Positions 35,624-44,287 of a stretch of DNA of 64,000 nucleotides are shown here, in pieces (the stretch's first letter is position 1; the number at the start of each line of letters is the position of its first letter). Both the position numbers and the translations under genes were made by a program. The DNA is from Eikenella glucosivorans (GTDB lineage: Bacteria; Pseudomonadota; Gammaproteobacteria; Burkholderiales; Neisseriaceae). Below the pieces are notes generated by a model that saw only the letters and a list, made by a program, of their open reading frames with translations, was not told the origin of the DNA and did not search any database. The stretch covers positions 186,001 through 250,000 of the forward strand of contig NZ_JACSGR010000001.1 of NCBI RefSeq assembly GCF_016025525.2, read 5' to 3'.

Positions 35624-38115
35624 TTTCACACGTCCGCCAAGACTCCTCTGAAAACTGGCATTCCCATCCACTACAAAACCATCTGCAAAAAGTCTCCAAA
35701 CTCGCCAAGCGTTTTGCAGGGAGTTATGGGGCGTTGTTTGCCGAATATGCCGGGCTTTTGCATGATTTGGGAAAATTTCAGGAGGCTTTTCAAGAATATA
35801 TCCGTAGGGTTTCAGGTTTTGAAAAGGAGAATGCCCATCTTGAAGATATCGAGTCTTCCAAACCCCACAAAATTCCCCATTCCACAGCGGGAGCAAAATA
35901 TGCCGTCCGTTGCCTCGATCCTTTTTTCGGGCATTTGCTGGCCTATCTGATTGCAGGACATCATGCGGGTTTGGCGGATTGGTATGACAAGGGCAGTTTG
36001 AAACACCGTTTGCAACAGGCGGATGACGAATTGGCGGAATCTTTGTCAGGATTGGCAAAAAACGGGTTTTCCGAAGATTTTTTTCCCTTGTCGAATGATA
36101 AGTTGGAACAGGATTTTTTCGGATTTTGGGAAGGAAATGAGCAGCTGCAGATGGAGCTGCATATTTGGATGCGTTTTCTCTTTTCCTGTTTGGTGGATGC
36201 CGATTTTTTGGATACCGAAGCCTTTATGAACGGCTATACCGATGCGGATGCCGCTCAGGCTGCCGGATTGCGTCCGCAATTTCCCGACTTGGATGAGTTG
36301 CACTTGCGCTATGAGCAGCATATGGCACAACTTTATGAAAAGTCGGATAAAAACTCTGTCGTAAACCAAGAACGTCATACTGTTTTGCAGCAATGTTTTT
36401 CCGCTGCCGAAATCGACCGCACTTTATTTTCTTTGACCGTGCCGACCGGTGGCGGCAAGACTCTGGCGAGCTTGGGATTTGCGTTGAAGCACGCGCTGAA
36501 ATTTGGCAAAAAACGCATTATCTACGCCATTCCCTTTACCAGCATTATTGAACAAAACGCCGATGTTTTCCGCAGGGTGTTGGGTGATGGTGTGGTCTTG
36601 GAGCACCATAGCAATTTGGAGGTTAAAGACGACAAGGAAACCGCCAAAACCCGCCTTGCCACGGAAAACTGGGACGCACCTCTGATTGTTACCACCAATG
36701 TGCAACTGTTTGAAAGCCTGTTTGCAGCGAGAACCGGCCGTTGCCGCAAGATACACAATATTGCCGATAGCGTGATTGTTTTGGATGAAGTCCAGCAGCT
36801 GCCGCGTGATTTTCAAAAACCGATTACCGACATGATGCGGGTATTGGCACGCGATTACGGGGTTACCTTTGTGCTTTGTTCGGCGACCCAGCCTGAACTT
36901 GGTAAATATATCGATTCGTTCGGACGTACCGTTTTGGAAGGTTTGCCGGATGTGCGTGAGATCGTTGCGGACAAAGTCGCCTTATCGGAACGCCTGCGCC
37001 GCGTCCATATCAAAATGCCGCCGCCAAACGGCAAAACGCAAAGCTGGCAGGAAATCGCAGATGAAATTGCCGAACGTCCCTGCGTTTTGGCGGTGGTCAA
37101 TACCCGCAAACACGCCCGCAAACTCTTTGCCGCCCTGCCTTCAAACAGCATCAAACTGCACCTGTCCGCCAATATGTGCGCCACGCATCGCAGCGAAGTG
37201 ATTGCGCTAGTTCGCCGTTATTTGGCGCTTTATCGTGAAGGTCGTCTGAAAAAGCCTTTATGGCTCATCAGTACCCAGTTGATTGAAGCCGGTGTGGATT
37301 TGGATTTTCCTTGTGTTTATCGGGCGATGGCAGGATTGGACAGCATTGCCCAAGCGGCAGGGCGTTGTAATCGGGAAGGCAAGTTGTCATTTGGCGAAGT
37401 GGTCGTGTTCCGCGCCGAAGAAGGTGCGCCCAGCGGCAGCCTGAAACAGGGGCAGGATATTACCGAAGAAATGTTGAAAGCAGGATTGCTTGACGACCCG
37501 CTCTCCCCGCTGACATTTGCCGAATATTTCCGCCGTTTTAACACTAAAGGCGATTTGGACAAACAGAAAATTACGGAGCTTTTGACGGCAGAAATATCAA
37601 ATGACAACCCATTGGCAATCAAATTCCGCACCGCTGCCGAGCGTTTCCGTCTGATTGACAATCAAGGTGTGGCACTGATTGTGCCGTTTGTTCCGCTTGT
37701 TCATCAAAATAGTGAAAATAAAACGCCGCCAATCGTCAAAACAAACGAGCTGGACGATTTTTTCAGACGGCATTTAGACGGTGTGGAGATTTCGGAATGG
37801 CAGGAAGTTTTAGACGAGTGTCGTTTTCCGCAGCAGTCCGACAACTCGTTCGGACAAACCGACAAACCGCCTTTGCCCGAGCCTTTTGAAACTTGGTTCA
37901 GCTTGCTGGAAAGCGACCCGCTCAAGCACAAATGGGTGTACCGCAAGCTGCAACGCTACACGATAACCGTGTATGAACACGAATTGAAAAAATTGCCTGA
38001 AAATGCCGTTTTTTCCAGAGCGGGACTGTTGGTGTTGGATAACGGCTATCACAATGCCGTGCGTGGAGCAGATTTTGACGATGCGGCTTGGCAGCCTGAA
38101 AATTCGGTTTTATGA
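35611..38115 (+). CDS. cas3: CRISPR-associated helicase-nuclease Cas3 (type I-C)
   Basis: The protein has 834 residues from ATG 35611. Cas3 is recruited by Cascade to R-loops and degrades target DNA. The HD nuclease domain (1-230) has QNHLQKVS, GLLHDLGKF and GHHAGLADWYD. The SF2 helicase follows: Walker A TGGGKTLASLGF, DEVQ box VIVLDEVQQLP, SATQP motif III, and motif VI QAAGRCNREG after STQLIEAGVDLDF. The C-terminal domain lies beyond about 640. All catalytic motifs look intact. In-frame DUS of Neisseria type occur (AGGTCGTCTGAA at 37239, TTCAGACGGCAT at 37762). First intact gene of the operon; cas5c follows after 23 bases. Confidence 0.95.
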   Translation: MSDMISHVRQDSSENWHSHPLQNHLQKVSKLAKRFAGSYGALFAEYAGLLHDLGKFQEAFQEYIRRVSGFEKENAHLEDIESSKPHKIPHSTAGAKYAVRCLDPFFGHLLAYLIAGHHAGLADWYDKGSLKHRLQQADDELAESLSGLAKNGFSEDFFPLSNDKLEQDFFGFWEGNEQLQMELHIWMRFLFSCLVDADFLDTEAFMNGYTDADAAQAAGLRPQFPDLDELHLRYEQHMAQLYEKSDKNSVVNQERHTVLQQCFSAAEIDRTLFSLTVPTGGGKTLASLGFALKHALKFGKKRIIYAIPFTSIIEQNADVFRRVLGDGVVLEHHSNLEVKDDKETAKTRLATENWDAPLIVTTNVQLFESLFAARTGRCRKIHNIADSVIVLDEVQQLPRDFQKPITDMMRVLARDYGVTFVLCSATQPELGKYIDSFGRTVLEGLPDVREIVADKVALSERLRRVHIKMPPPNGKTQSWQEIADEIAERPCVLAVVNTRKHARKLFAALPSNSIKLHLSANMCATHRSEVIALVRRYLALYREGRLKKPLWLISTQLIEAGVDLDFPCVYRAMAGLDSIAQAAGRCNREGKLSFGEVVVFRAEEGAPSGSLKQGQDITEEMLKAGLLDDPLSPLTFAEYFRRFNTKGDLDKQKITELLTAEISNDNPLAIKFRTAAERFRLIDNQGVALIVPFVPLVHQNSENKTPPIVKTNELDDFFRRHLDGVEISEWQEVLDECRFPQQSDNSFGQTDKPPLPEPFETWFSLLESDPLKHKWVYRKLQRYTITVYEHELKKLPENAVFSRAGLLVLDNGYHNAVRGADFDDAAWQPENSVL

Positions 38116-38138
38116 AATAAAGCAACAAAGGAAATAAT

Positions 38139-38783
38139 ATGAGTTTTATCTTGGAAATCAGTGGCGATTTAGCTTGCTTTACAAGGCCAGAGCTAAAGGT
38201 GGAGCGGGTCAGCTATCCGGTGATTACACCATCGGCTGCACGAAATATCCTGATGGCCATTTTATGGAAACCTGCCATTCGCTGGAAAGTCTTGAAGATA
38301 GAAATCCTGAAACCGATTCAGTGGACGAACATCCGCCGCAACGAGGTGGGGATCAAGATGAGCGAACGCAGCGGCTCGCTTTATATTGAAGACAACCGCC
38401 AGCAACGCGCATCCATGCTGTTAAAAGACGTTGCCTACCGCATTCACGCCGATTTTGAAATGACAAGCGAAGCAGGCGAGGGCGACAACTATGTCAAATT
38501 TGCCGAAATGTTCAGACGACGTGCTAAAAAAGGACAATATTTCCATCAGCCGTATTTGGGCTGTCGCGAGTTTCCCTGCCATTTCAGACTGCTTGAAAAA
38601 CCTGAAGACGGCTTGCCGCGTGAAGACATTACCCAAGATTTCGGCTTTATGCTGTATGACATGGATTTCAGCAAATCGGACCCGCGCGACTCCAACAATG
38701 CCGAGCCGATGTTTTATCAATGCAAAGCGGTAAACGGCGTGATTATCGTGCCGCCTGCTGACAGTGAGGAGGTAAAACGATGA
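38139..38783 (+). CDS. cas5c: Cas5c (Cas5d), crRNA-processing subunit
   Basis: The product has 214 residues. In type I-C systems, which lack Cas6, this RAMP protein cuts pre-crRNA at the repeat hairpin and remains on the 5' handle. The I-C pattern is VERVSYPVITPSAARNILMAILW (N-terminal RRM with the conserved Tyr), IQWTNIRRNEVG, and AYRIHADFEM, followed by KFAEMFRRRAKKGQYFHQPYLGCREF. The Tyr, Lys and His residues described for catalysis in I-C homologues have counterparts here. It ends with the ATGA overlap with cas8c, a sign of coupled translation. Confidence 0.93.
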   Translation: MSFILEISGDLACFTRPELKVERVSYPVITPSAARNILMAILWKPAIRWKVLKIEILKPIQWTNIRRNEVGIKMSERSGSLYIEDNRQQRASMLLKDVAYRIHADFEMTSEAGEGDNYVKFAEMFRRRAKKGQYFHQPYLGCREFPCHFRLLEKPEDGLPREDITQDFGFMLYDMDFSKSDPRDSNNAEPMFYQCKAVNGVIIVPPADSEEVKR

Positions 38784-40546
38784 TTTTGCATGCATTAACC
38801 CAATACTACCAACGCAAAGCCAAATATGATGGCGGCGTTGCCCCTGAAGGGTTTGAAAATAAAGAAATTCCGTTCATTATCGTCATAGACAGACAGGGCA
38901 AATTTATTCAGCTTGAAGATACCCGTGAGCTGAAAAACAAGAAAAAAATCGCCCGCACTTTTTTGGTGCCACATAGCGTTAAACGCTCTAGTACAAAAAT
39001 TGCCAGTAATATTTTATGGGATAACTATGGTTATGTTTTAGGATATGTTGCAGATAAAAAGCCTGAATTTGTTCAGAATCAGCATAAAAGTTTTATTGAA
39101 AAAGTTAATGAATTAAAACAGGTATTGCCCAATGATATAGGAATTGTCGCCGTTGCCGCATTTTTGGCTTCTTCAGAAGAGAAAAGCAAAGTTATACAGG
39201 ATGCAAATTGGGCAGAATGTGCCAAAGTTAAAGGTTGCAATTTTAGTTTTCGTCTGACTACTGAAGCAGAAAAATTAGTTTGCCAATCTAAAACCATTCA
39301 GGATTATTTAATTAAGAAGAAAGAAAACATTTTAGATGGCAATAAACAAAAAGTGTGTTTGATAACAGGCAATAAAGTACCTGTTGCACTTTTACATAAT
39401 GATATTAAAGGAATTGAGAAATTTGAGAATGGCAGTTATAAGCTGGCTAAACCAGCACCTTTGATTTCTGCAAATTTAGATGCTTTTAAATCTTATGGGA
39501 AAGGTAAAAATAAAGACAACGGCTTAATGTATCCGATTGGCGAACAAGCCATGTTTGAATACACCACCGCATTAAACACCCTGCTTGCCGGCGACAACCG
39601 CTTCCGTATTGGCGATGTTACCACCGTATGTTGGAGCGAAAAGCCGACCCCGCTGGAAAGCCGAGTTTCAAGATTGATAAACGGCGGCGGCAAAGACAAT
39701 CCCGATGCCCATATCGATGCCGTCAAAACGCTTTATAAAAGCCTGTACAACGGCAAATACACAGAGTCTGACGGTAAAGACAAATTCTACCTTTTGGGTT
39801 TATCGCCCAATTCTGCGCGCATCGTCGTCCGCTTTTGGCACGAAACCACCGTTGCCGCTTTATCTGAAAACATTGCGGCGTGGTATGACGATTTAAAAAT
39901 GGTGCGTGGCGAAAATTCTCCCTATCCCGAATTTATGCCTTTGCCGCGTTTATTGGGCAATTTGGTTTTGGATGGCAAAATGGAAAACCTGCCGCCCGAC
40001 CTTATCGCTCAAATAACCGATGCCGCATTAAACAACCGCGTTTTGCCCGTCAGCCTTTTGCAGGCTGCTTTACGCCGAAATAAAGCGGAGCAGAAAATCA
40101 CCTATGGCAGAGCAAGCCTGCTCAAAGCCTATATCAATCGCGCCATCCGCGCAGGTCGTCTGAAAAACATGAAGGAGCTAACTATGAATTTGGATAGAAA
40201 CCGTCAAGACATCGGTTATGTGTTAGGGCGATTATTTGCTGTATTGGAAAAAGCACAGTCTTATGCCAGTCCCGACCTAAACGCTACTATTTCTGACCGT
40301 TATTTTAGTTCGGCAAGCAGCACGCCAAGCACGGTATTCAGTACATTACTTCGTTTAAATCAGCATCATTTAAGTAAATTAAATACAAGACAACGTATTT
40401 ATCTAGATAAATTATTACAGGAAATAATAGGAAAAATAGCTAACTATCCTAATCATTTGGATATGAACCAACAAAATTTATTTGGTCTTGGCTATTACCA
40501 TCAAAAGCAAGATTTCTATCAATCCAATTCAACTGAAACCAATTAA
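38780..40546 (+). CDS. cas8c: Cas8c (Csd1), Cascade large subunit
   Basis: The protein has 588 residues. It is the PAM-recognition subunit of I-C Cascade. The markers are CLITGNKVPVALLHNDIKGI, ISANLDAFKSYGKGKNKDN and the region around TTVCWSEKPTPLESRVSR. The C-terminal 120 residues (from 469) form the helical small-subunit domain, which can also be made separately from an internal start (see Cas11c). The first 600 bases are more AT-rich than the rest. An in-frame AGGTCGTCTGAA lies at 40153. It overlaps cas5c by 4 bases and cas7c follows after 14. Confidence 0.93.
   Translation: MILHALTQYYQRKAKYDGGVAPEGFENKEIPFIIVIDRQGKFIQLEDTRELKNKKKIARTFLVPHSVKRSSTKIASNILWDNYGYVLGYVADKKPEFVQNQHKSFIEKVNELKQVLPNDIGIVAVAAFLASSEEKSKVIQDANWAECAKVKGCNFSFRLTTEAEKLVCQSKTIQDYLIKKKENILDGNKQKVCLITGNKVPVALLHNDIKGIEKFENGSYKLAKPAPLISANLDAFKSYGKGKNKDNGLMYPIGEQAMFEYTTALNTLLAGDNRFRIGDVTTVCWSEKPTPLESRVSRLINGGGKDNPDAHIDAVKTLYKSLYNGKYTESDGKDKFYLLGLSPNSARIVVRFWHETTVAALSENIAAWYDDLKMVRGENSPYPEFMPLPRLLGNLVLDGKMENLPPDLIAQITDAALNNRVLPVSLLQAALRRNKAEQKITYGRASLLKAYINRAIRAGRLKNMKELTMNLDRNRQDIGYVLGRLFAVLEKAQSYASPDLNATISDRYFSSASSTPSTVFSTLLRLNQHHLSKLNTRQRIYLDKLLQEIIGKIANYPNHLDMNQQNLFGLGYYHQKQDFYQSNSTETN
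40172..40177 (+). promoter_or_regulatory. Internal ribosome binding site for Cas11c
   Basis: AAGGAG lies 6 bases before an in-frame ATG (40184) inside cas8c, much stronger than needed by chance and at the position known for the internal start of the I-C small subunit. Confidence 0.65.
40184..40546 (+). CDS. cas11c: Cas11c small subunit from an internal start in cas8c
   Basis: The product would have 120 residues beginning MNLDRNRQDIGYVLGRLFAV, in the same frame as cas8c and sharing its stop. It corresponds to the C-terminal helical bundle of Cas8c (NATISDRYFSSASSTPSTVFSTLL; HLDMNQQNLFGLGYYHQKQD). Studies of the Desulfovibrio I-C system showed that such an internal start makes a separate Cas11 needed for full Cascade. 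Here the AAGGAG at 40172 and the good spacing make this likely. It is a prediction from sequence. Confidence 0.65.
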   Translation: MNLDRNRQDIGYVLGRLFAVLEKAQSYASPDLNATISDRYFSSASSTPSTVFSTLLRLNQHHLSKLNTRQRIYLDKLLQEIIGKIANYPNHLDMNQQNLFGLGYYHQKQDFYQSNSTETN

Positions 40547-40560
40547 TAGGAGTAAATATT

Positions 40561-41442
40561 ATGATTATTGAAAAACGCTACGACTTTGTTTTTTTATTTG
40601 ATGTGAAAGACGGTAATCCCAACGGCGATCCGGATGCCGGCAACTTACCGCGAGTCGATTCGCAAACCGGAGAAGGCTTAGTAACCGATGTCTGTTTAAA
40701 ACGAAAAGTGCGCAATTTTGTTCAAATGACCCAAAATGACGAATATCACGATATCTTTGTTCGAGAAAAAATTATCCTTAATGATTTGATTGCGGAAGCC
40801 CACAAACAAGATGAAGTAAGAGATAAGCCCAAAGGTAAAGAAAGAACGGAAAGTGCTCGTCAATATATGTGCAAACGATATTACGATATTCGTACTTTTG
40901 GTGCAGTTTTAACGACAGGTGAAAACGCAGGGCAAGTCCGAGGACCTGTGCAATTAACTTTTTCCCGTTCCATTGACCCGATTGTAACGCTTGAGCATGC
41001 TATTACTCGTTCTGCGCCAGCTAAAGAGGTTGAAATTCCAAATCCTGAAGATAGTGAAGAAGAAAAAGCAAAAAAAGAACGTGGTCGAATGGGACGAAAA
41101 TTCACCGTGCCTTACGGCTTATACCGCTGCCACGGCTTTATTTCCGCTCACTTTGCCAAACAAACCGGTTTTTCCGAAGAGGATTTAGAGCTGTTTTGGC
41201 AAGCGCTCGTCAATATGTTCGACCATGACCATTCCGCCGCCCGCGGTCAAATGAACGCACGCGGACTTTATGTGTTTGAACACAGCGGCAGCCTGGGCGA
41301 CGTGCCTGCCGACAGCCTGTTCAAACGCATTCAGGTAGCTAAAAAAGACGGCGTGGAAATCGCCAGAAACTTTGACGATTACCTTGTCAGCGTAGATGAA
41401 CAAAATCTTGGCGAAACCAAACTCTTACGCAAACTAGGCTGA
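40561..41442 (+). CDS. cas7c: Cas7c (Csd2), Cascade backbone
   Basis: The protein has 293 residues. It forms the helical filament along the crRNA spacer. I-C Cas7 signature features: YDFVFLFDVKDGNPNGDPDAGNLPR at the N-terminus, KERTESARQYMCKRYYDIRTFGAVL, and ARGQMNARGLYVFEHSGSLG. A charged segment (PNPEDSEEEKAKKERGRMGRK, residues 161-181) is probably the flexible thumb. GGAGT lies 11 bases before the ATG. cas4 follows after 2 bases. It contains one near-eikDUS (11 of 12 bases) at about 41329. Confidence 0.95.
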   Translation: MIIEKRYDFVFLFDVKDGNPNGDPDAGNLPRVDSQTGEGLVTDVCLKRKVRNFVQMTQNDEYHDIFVREKIILNDLIAEAHKQDEVRDKPKGKERTESARQYMCKRYYDIRTFGAVLTTGENAGQVRGPVQLTFSRSIDPIVTLEHAITRSAPAKEVEIPNPEDSEEEKAKKERGRMGRKFTVPYGLYRCHGFISAHFAKQTGFSEEDLELFWQALVNMFDHDHSAARGQMNARGLYVFEHSGSLGDVPADSLFKRIQVAKKDGVEIARNFDDYLVSVDEQNLGETKLLRKLG

Positions 41443-41444
41443 AA

Positions 41445-42095
41445 ATGACCGCACTTTTAGCCGAAAACCAAGGGGAAAATCAGGATAAACGCCTGATTCC
41501 CCTTTCCGCCTTGCAGCATTTCGCCTTCTGCCCGCGTCAGTGTGCCTTGATTCACAACGAGCAGGCGTGGGCGGAAAACTATTTGACCGCGCAGGGAAGC
41601 GCGCTGCACAAGCGGGTGGATTCGGGCGAACCGGAAATGCGCAAGGGCGTGCGTTTTGAGCGGACGGTACACGTTTCGGCGGAAAAACTGGGCATCAGTG
41701 GCATTCTGGATTTGGTGGAAATTGAGGCGAAAACAGGCCGTCTGAAACCCGTGGAATATAAACGCGGCAAGCCCAAACCCGAGCCGATGGACGAAATCCA
41801 ACTTTGCGCCCAAGGCTTGTGTTTGGAGGAAATGACCGGGCAAACCGTCAGCGAAGGCGCGCTGTGGTATATGCAAACCCGCCACCGCGTCCCCGTCGTG
41901 TTTTCAGACGACCTACGCGCCAAAACCCTCGCCACCATCGCCGCCGTCCGCGAACTCTTAAACAGTGGACAAACCCCGCCGCCCGACTACGGCAAACGCT
42001 GCAAAGCCTGCTCGCTGGTGGAAATCTGCCAACCGGAATTGCTGGGGAAACGGGATAGGAGTGTGGGGTATGTGGAGGGGTTGTTTACTGAATAA
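41445..42095 (+). CDS. cas4: Cas4, spacer-acquisition nuclease
   Basis: The product has 216 residues. Cas4 is a RecB-like iron-sulfur nuclease that trims prespacers at the PAM together with Cas1-Cas2. Iron-sulfur cysteines are in FCPRQC (near the N-terminus) and CKACSLVEIC (C-terminal). Nuclease motifs are SGILDLVEIEAK (Asp) and PVEYKRGKPKPEPMDEIQLCAQ (E-x-K, Q-x-x-x-Y-like). Full DUS of Neisseria types lie inside it (AGGCCGTCTGAA at 41735 and TTCAGACGACCT at 41903). In I-C loci cas1 normally follows directly; here a CPBP gene comes first. Confidence 0.94.
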   Translation: MTALLAENQGENQDKRLIPLSALQHFAFCPRQCALIHNEQAWAENYLTAQGSALHKRVDSGEPEMRKGVRFERTVHVSAEKLGISGILDLVEIEAKTGRLKPVEYKRGKPKPEPMDEIQLCAQGLCLEEMTGQTVSEGALWYMQTRHRVPVVFSDDLRAKTLATIAAVRELLNSGQTPPPDYGKRCKACSLVEICQPELLGKRDRSVGYVEGLFTE

Positions 42096-42106
42096 ATGGA
42101 GGTAAT

Positions 42107-42943
42107 ATGCAAATGCAAGTCAAGTATTCGGGAAACTTAGACGTAAATTATTCGCATCCGTGGCAATACTTTCTGCTGGTATACGCTTTGAGCGCGCCGT
42201 TTTGGCTACTGTCCTTGTTTCTCAAACACAGTCCTCTGCCTGATAATCTGCCGCTGACCGACATCGGCGCAGCACTCACCCCGACGGTTGCTGCCGCGTT
42301 ACTGCGTTACCGCGAGGGCGGAATGGCAGCGGTGCGTGGACTGTTTGGACGTGTGTTTGATTACGGGCGGATAAAGCATTCTGCCTATTTTTGGACGGCA
42401 ATCCTGATTTTCCCTCTGTTTTATCTGCTGACTTATGTCGCGATACGCCAAACAGGACAAACCATACCTGCCTTATCCGTATCGCTTGTGCCGCTCGCCG
42501 GTGCGTTCGTCATGTTCTTTATCGCGGCAGTTGCCGAGGAATTGGGCTATGCCGCTTATGCGACCGAAAGTCTGCAACGGTGTTTTACCCCGCTTGTTAC
42601 GGCACTGATTATCGGGATACCGTGGGCATTGTGGCATTTGCCCTCCATGATTGCCGTGGGGCAATCTGCCGAACTGATTGCATGGGGATTGGCTGGGACG
42701 GTTGCCGTGAGGATTATTTATGTATGGCTGTACAACGGCAGCGGTGGTTCGGTATTTGTATTGGTTGCGTGTCATACGGTTGCCAATACCGCACGCACGG
42801 GTTTTCCGGGCGGACGGGCGGCGTATGAGAACGGCAACGGCATGATTCCATACGGAATCATCATCATTGCAGCGGCAATTGTGATGGTTTTTTGGCGTAA
42901 GGCGATGTGCTTGCCATATGACAGCAATCGCATGTTGGATTAG
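42107..42943 (+). CDS. CPBP-family intramembrane metalloprotease inside the cas operon
   Basis: The protein has 278 residues with about eight membrane segments. The CPBP (Abi) motifs are present: AAVAEELGYAAYATESL (EE motif; the usual R of EExxxR is Ala here), WALWHLPSM (His) and LVACHTVANT (H-x-x-x-N). Members of this family include Rce1-like proteases and phage abortive-infection and bacteriocin self-immunity proteins. GGAGGT lies 5 bases before the ATG and 11 bases after the cas4 stop, so it should be co-transcribed with cas4. It is not part of standard I-C operons. A role in membrane-linked defence or in regulation is inference; it may also be a passenger gene. Confidence 0.85.
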   Translation: MQMQVKYSGNLDVNYSHPWQYFLLVYALSAPFWLLSLFLKHSPLPDNLPLTDIGAALTPTVAAALLRYREGGMAAVRGLFGRVFDYGRIKHSAYFWTAILIFPLFYLLTYVAIRQTGQTIPALSVSLVPLAGAFVMFFIAAVAEELGYAAYATESLQRCFTPLVTALIIGIPWALWHLPSMIAVGQSAELIAWGLAGTVAVRIIYVWLYNGSGGSVFVLVACHTVANTARTGFPGGRAAYENGNGMIPYGIIIIAAAIVMVFWRKAMCLPYDSNRMLD

Positions 42944-43205
42944 CCGTAGGCGTAGCCCGACAAAATGCCAAAATTCCAAGCTAATGTCGTCTGAAAAACC
43001 ATATTGGGAAAGCCAAGCCGCTGTTTTCAGGCAGCCTGCACAATCTGCGTGAACTGGATACCCGTATCCGACAATGTGCCGAAATTGATGTAATTTGAAA
43101 TGATTGTTGCGGGCTGACAATATCGGATTTGAGAATCCGACCTGCCATTTTTAAGACAGCCCAACGGCTCCCAAAAGTGCGGTCAAAATCTAAGGAGTTT
43201 TCCCC
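42944..43205. repeat. 262-base DUS-bearing gap between CPBP gene and cas1
   Basis: It contains ATGTCGTCTGAA (42984) and TTCAGGCAGCCT (43026), two non-Eikenella DUS types, and no gene. Such a long gap breaks the otherwise tight operon and fits insertion of the CPBP gene at this point. Confidence 0.55.
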
Positions 43206-44219
43206 ATGCGCAAACTGCAAAACACGCTGTATATCACCACCCAAGGCAGCTATCTGCATAAGGAGCGGGAGACGCTGGTGGTGGAGCAGGAGCGTAAGAA
43301 GGTGGCGCAGTTGCCGGTGCATTCCATCGGGCATATTTTCTGTTTCGGCAATGTGCTGGTGTCGCCGTTTTTGCTGGGGTTTTGCGGTGAAAATAATGTG
43401 AATCTGGCGTTTTTTACCGAAAACGGACGTTTCCTGGGACGGTTGCAGGGGCGGCAAAGCGGCAATGTGCTGTTGCGGCGGGCGCAGTATCGGCTGTCGG
43501 AACAAAATCCCGTGCCGATTGCCCGCAGTATCATCGCGGCGAAAATTCAGGCAAGCAAGCGTGTGCTTCAGCGGCAGATTCGCAATCACGGCGAGAATGA
43601 AGAGATTCAGACGACGGTTGCCGCGCTGAATTTTTCTTTGCAGCAGCTGAAACGGGTGGACAATTTGGAGCTGATACGCGGTATTGAAGGCGATGCGGCG
43701 GCGCGTTATTTTGGCGTGTTCGGGCAGCTTTTGAACGAGAAAAGCGGCTTTGCTTTTGATGGGCGCAACCGCCGTCCGCCCAGAGATGGGGTGAACGCGC
43801 TTTTGTCCTTTGTGTACAGTATTTTGGGCAAGGACATCAGCGGCGCGCTGCAAGGCGTGGGGCTGGATCCGCAGGTGGGTTTTCTGCACGCCGACCGCCC
43901 GGGACGCGACAGTCTGGCACAGGATATTTTGGAGGAGTTTCGCGCGTGGTGGGCGGACAGGCTGGTGCTGTCGCTGATTAACCGCGGGCAAATCAAGCCG
44001 CAGGATTTTGTGCAGGAAGCAAGCGGCGCGGTAAGTTTGAAGGCGGAGGCGCGGAAACTGTTGTTCCAAACCTTGCAGGCAAAAAAGCAGGAGAAAATCG
44101 TTCATCCGTTTTTGGGTGAAGAAGTGGAAATCGGCCTCTTGCCTTATATTCAGTCTATGCTTTTGGCGCGTCATCTGCGCGGAGATTTGGCGGCGTATCC
44201 GCCGTTTTTGATGAGGTAG
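43206..44219 (+). CDS. cas1: Cas1, CRISPR integrase (type I-C)
   Basis: The product has 337 residues. With Cas2 it integrates new spacers. The I-C start MRKLQNTLYITTQGSYLHKERETLVVE is typical. Catalytic acids and His are in the C-terminal domain: DGRNRRPPRDGVNALLSFVYS (Asn/Glu region), VGFLHADRPGRDSLAQDILEEFR (His, Asp, Glu). AAGGAG lies upstream. It is followed by an inverted AGGTCGTCTGAA pair and an eikDUS, then cas2 after 68 bases. Confidence 0.96.
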   Translation: MRKLQNTLYITTQGSYLHKERETLVVEQERKKVAQLPVHSIGHIFCFGNVLVSPFLLGFCGENNVNLAFFTENGRFLGRLQGRQSGNVLLRRAQYRLSEQNPVPIARSIIAAKIQASKRVLQRQIRNHGENEEIQTTVAALNFSLQQLKRVDNLELIRGIEGDAAARYFGVFGQLLNEKSGFAFDGRNRRPPRDGVNALLSFVYSILGKDISGALQGVGLDPQVGFLHADRPGRDSLAQDILEEFRAWWADRLVLSLINRGQIKPQDFVQEASGAVSLKAEARKLLFQTLQAKKQEKIVHPFLGEEVEIGLLPYIQSMLLARHLRGDLAAYPPFLMR

Positions 44220-44224
44220 CTTTG

Positions 44225-44272
44225 AGGTCGTCTGAAAGCAGGTGTTTCAGACGACCTTTGAGGCTACCTGAA
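44225..44272. repeat. Dialect boundary: mucDUS pair next to eikDUS
   Basis: AGGTCGTCTGAA (44225-44236) and its inverse (44246-44257) are followed at 44261-44272 by AGGCTACCTGAA. The first dialect is known from Neisseria of the mucosa type, the second is the host's. Confidence 0.65.
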
Positions 44273-44287
44273 AAATAGGAATGCAAA

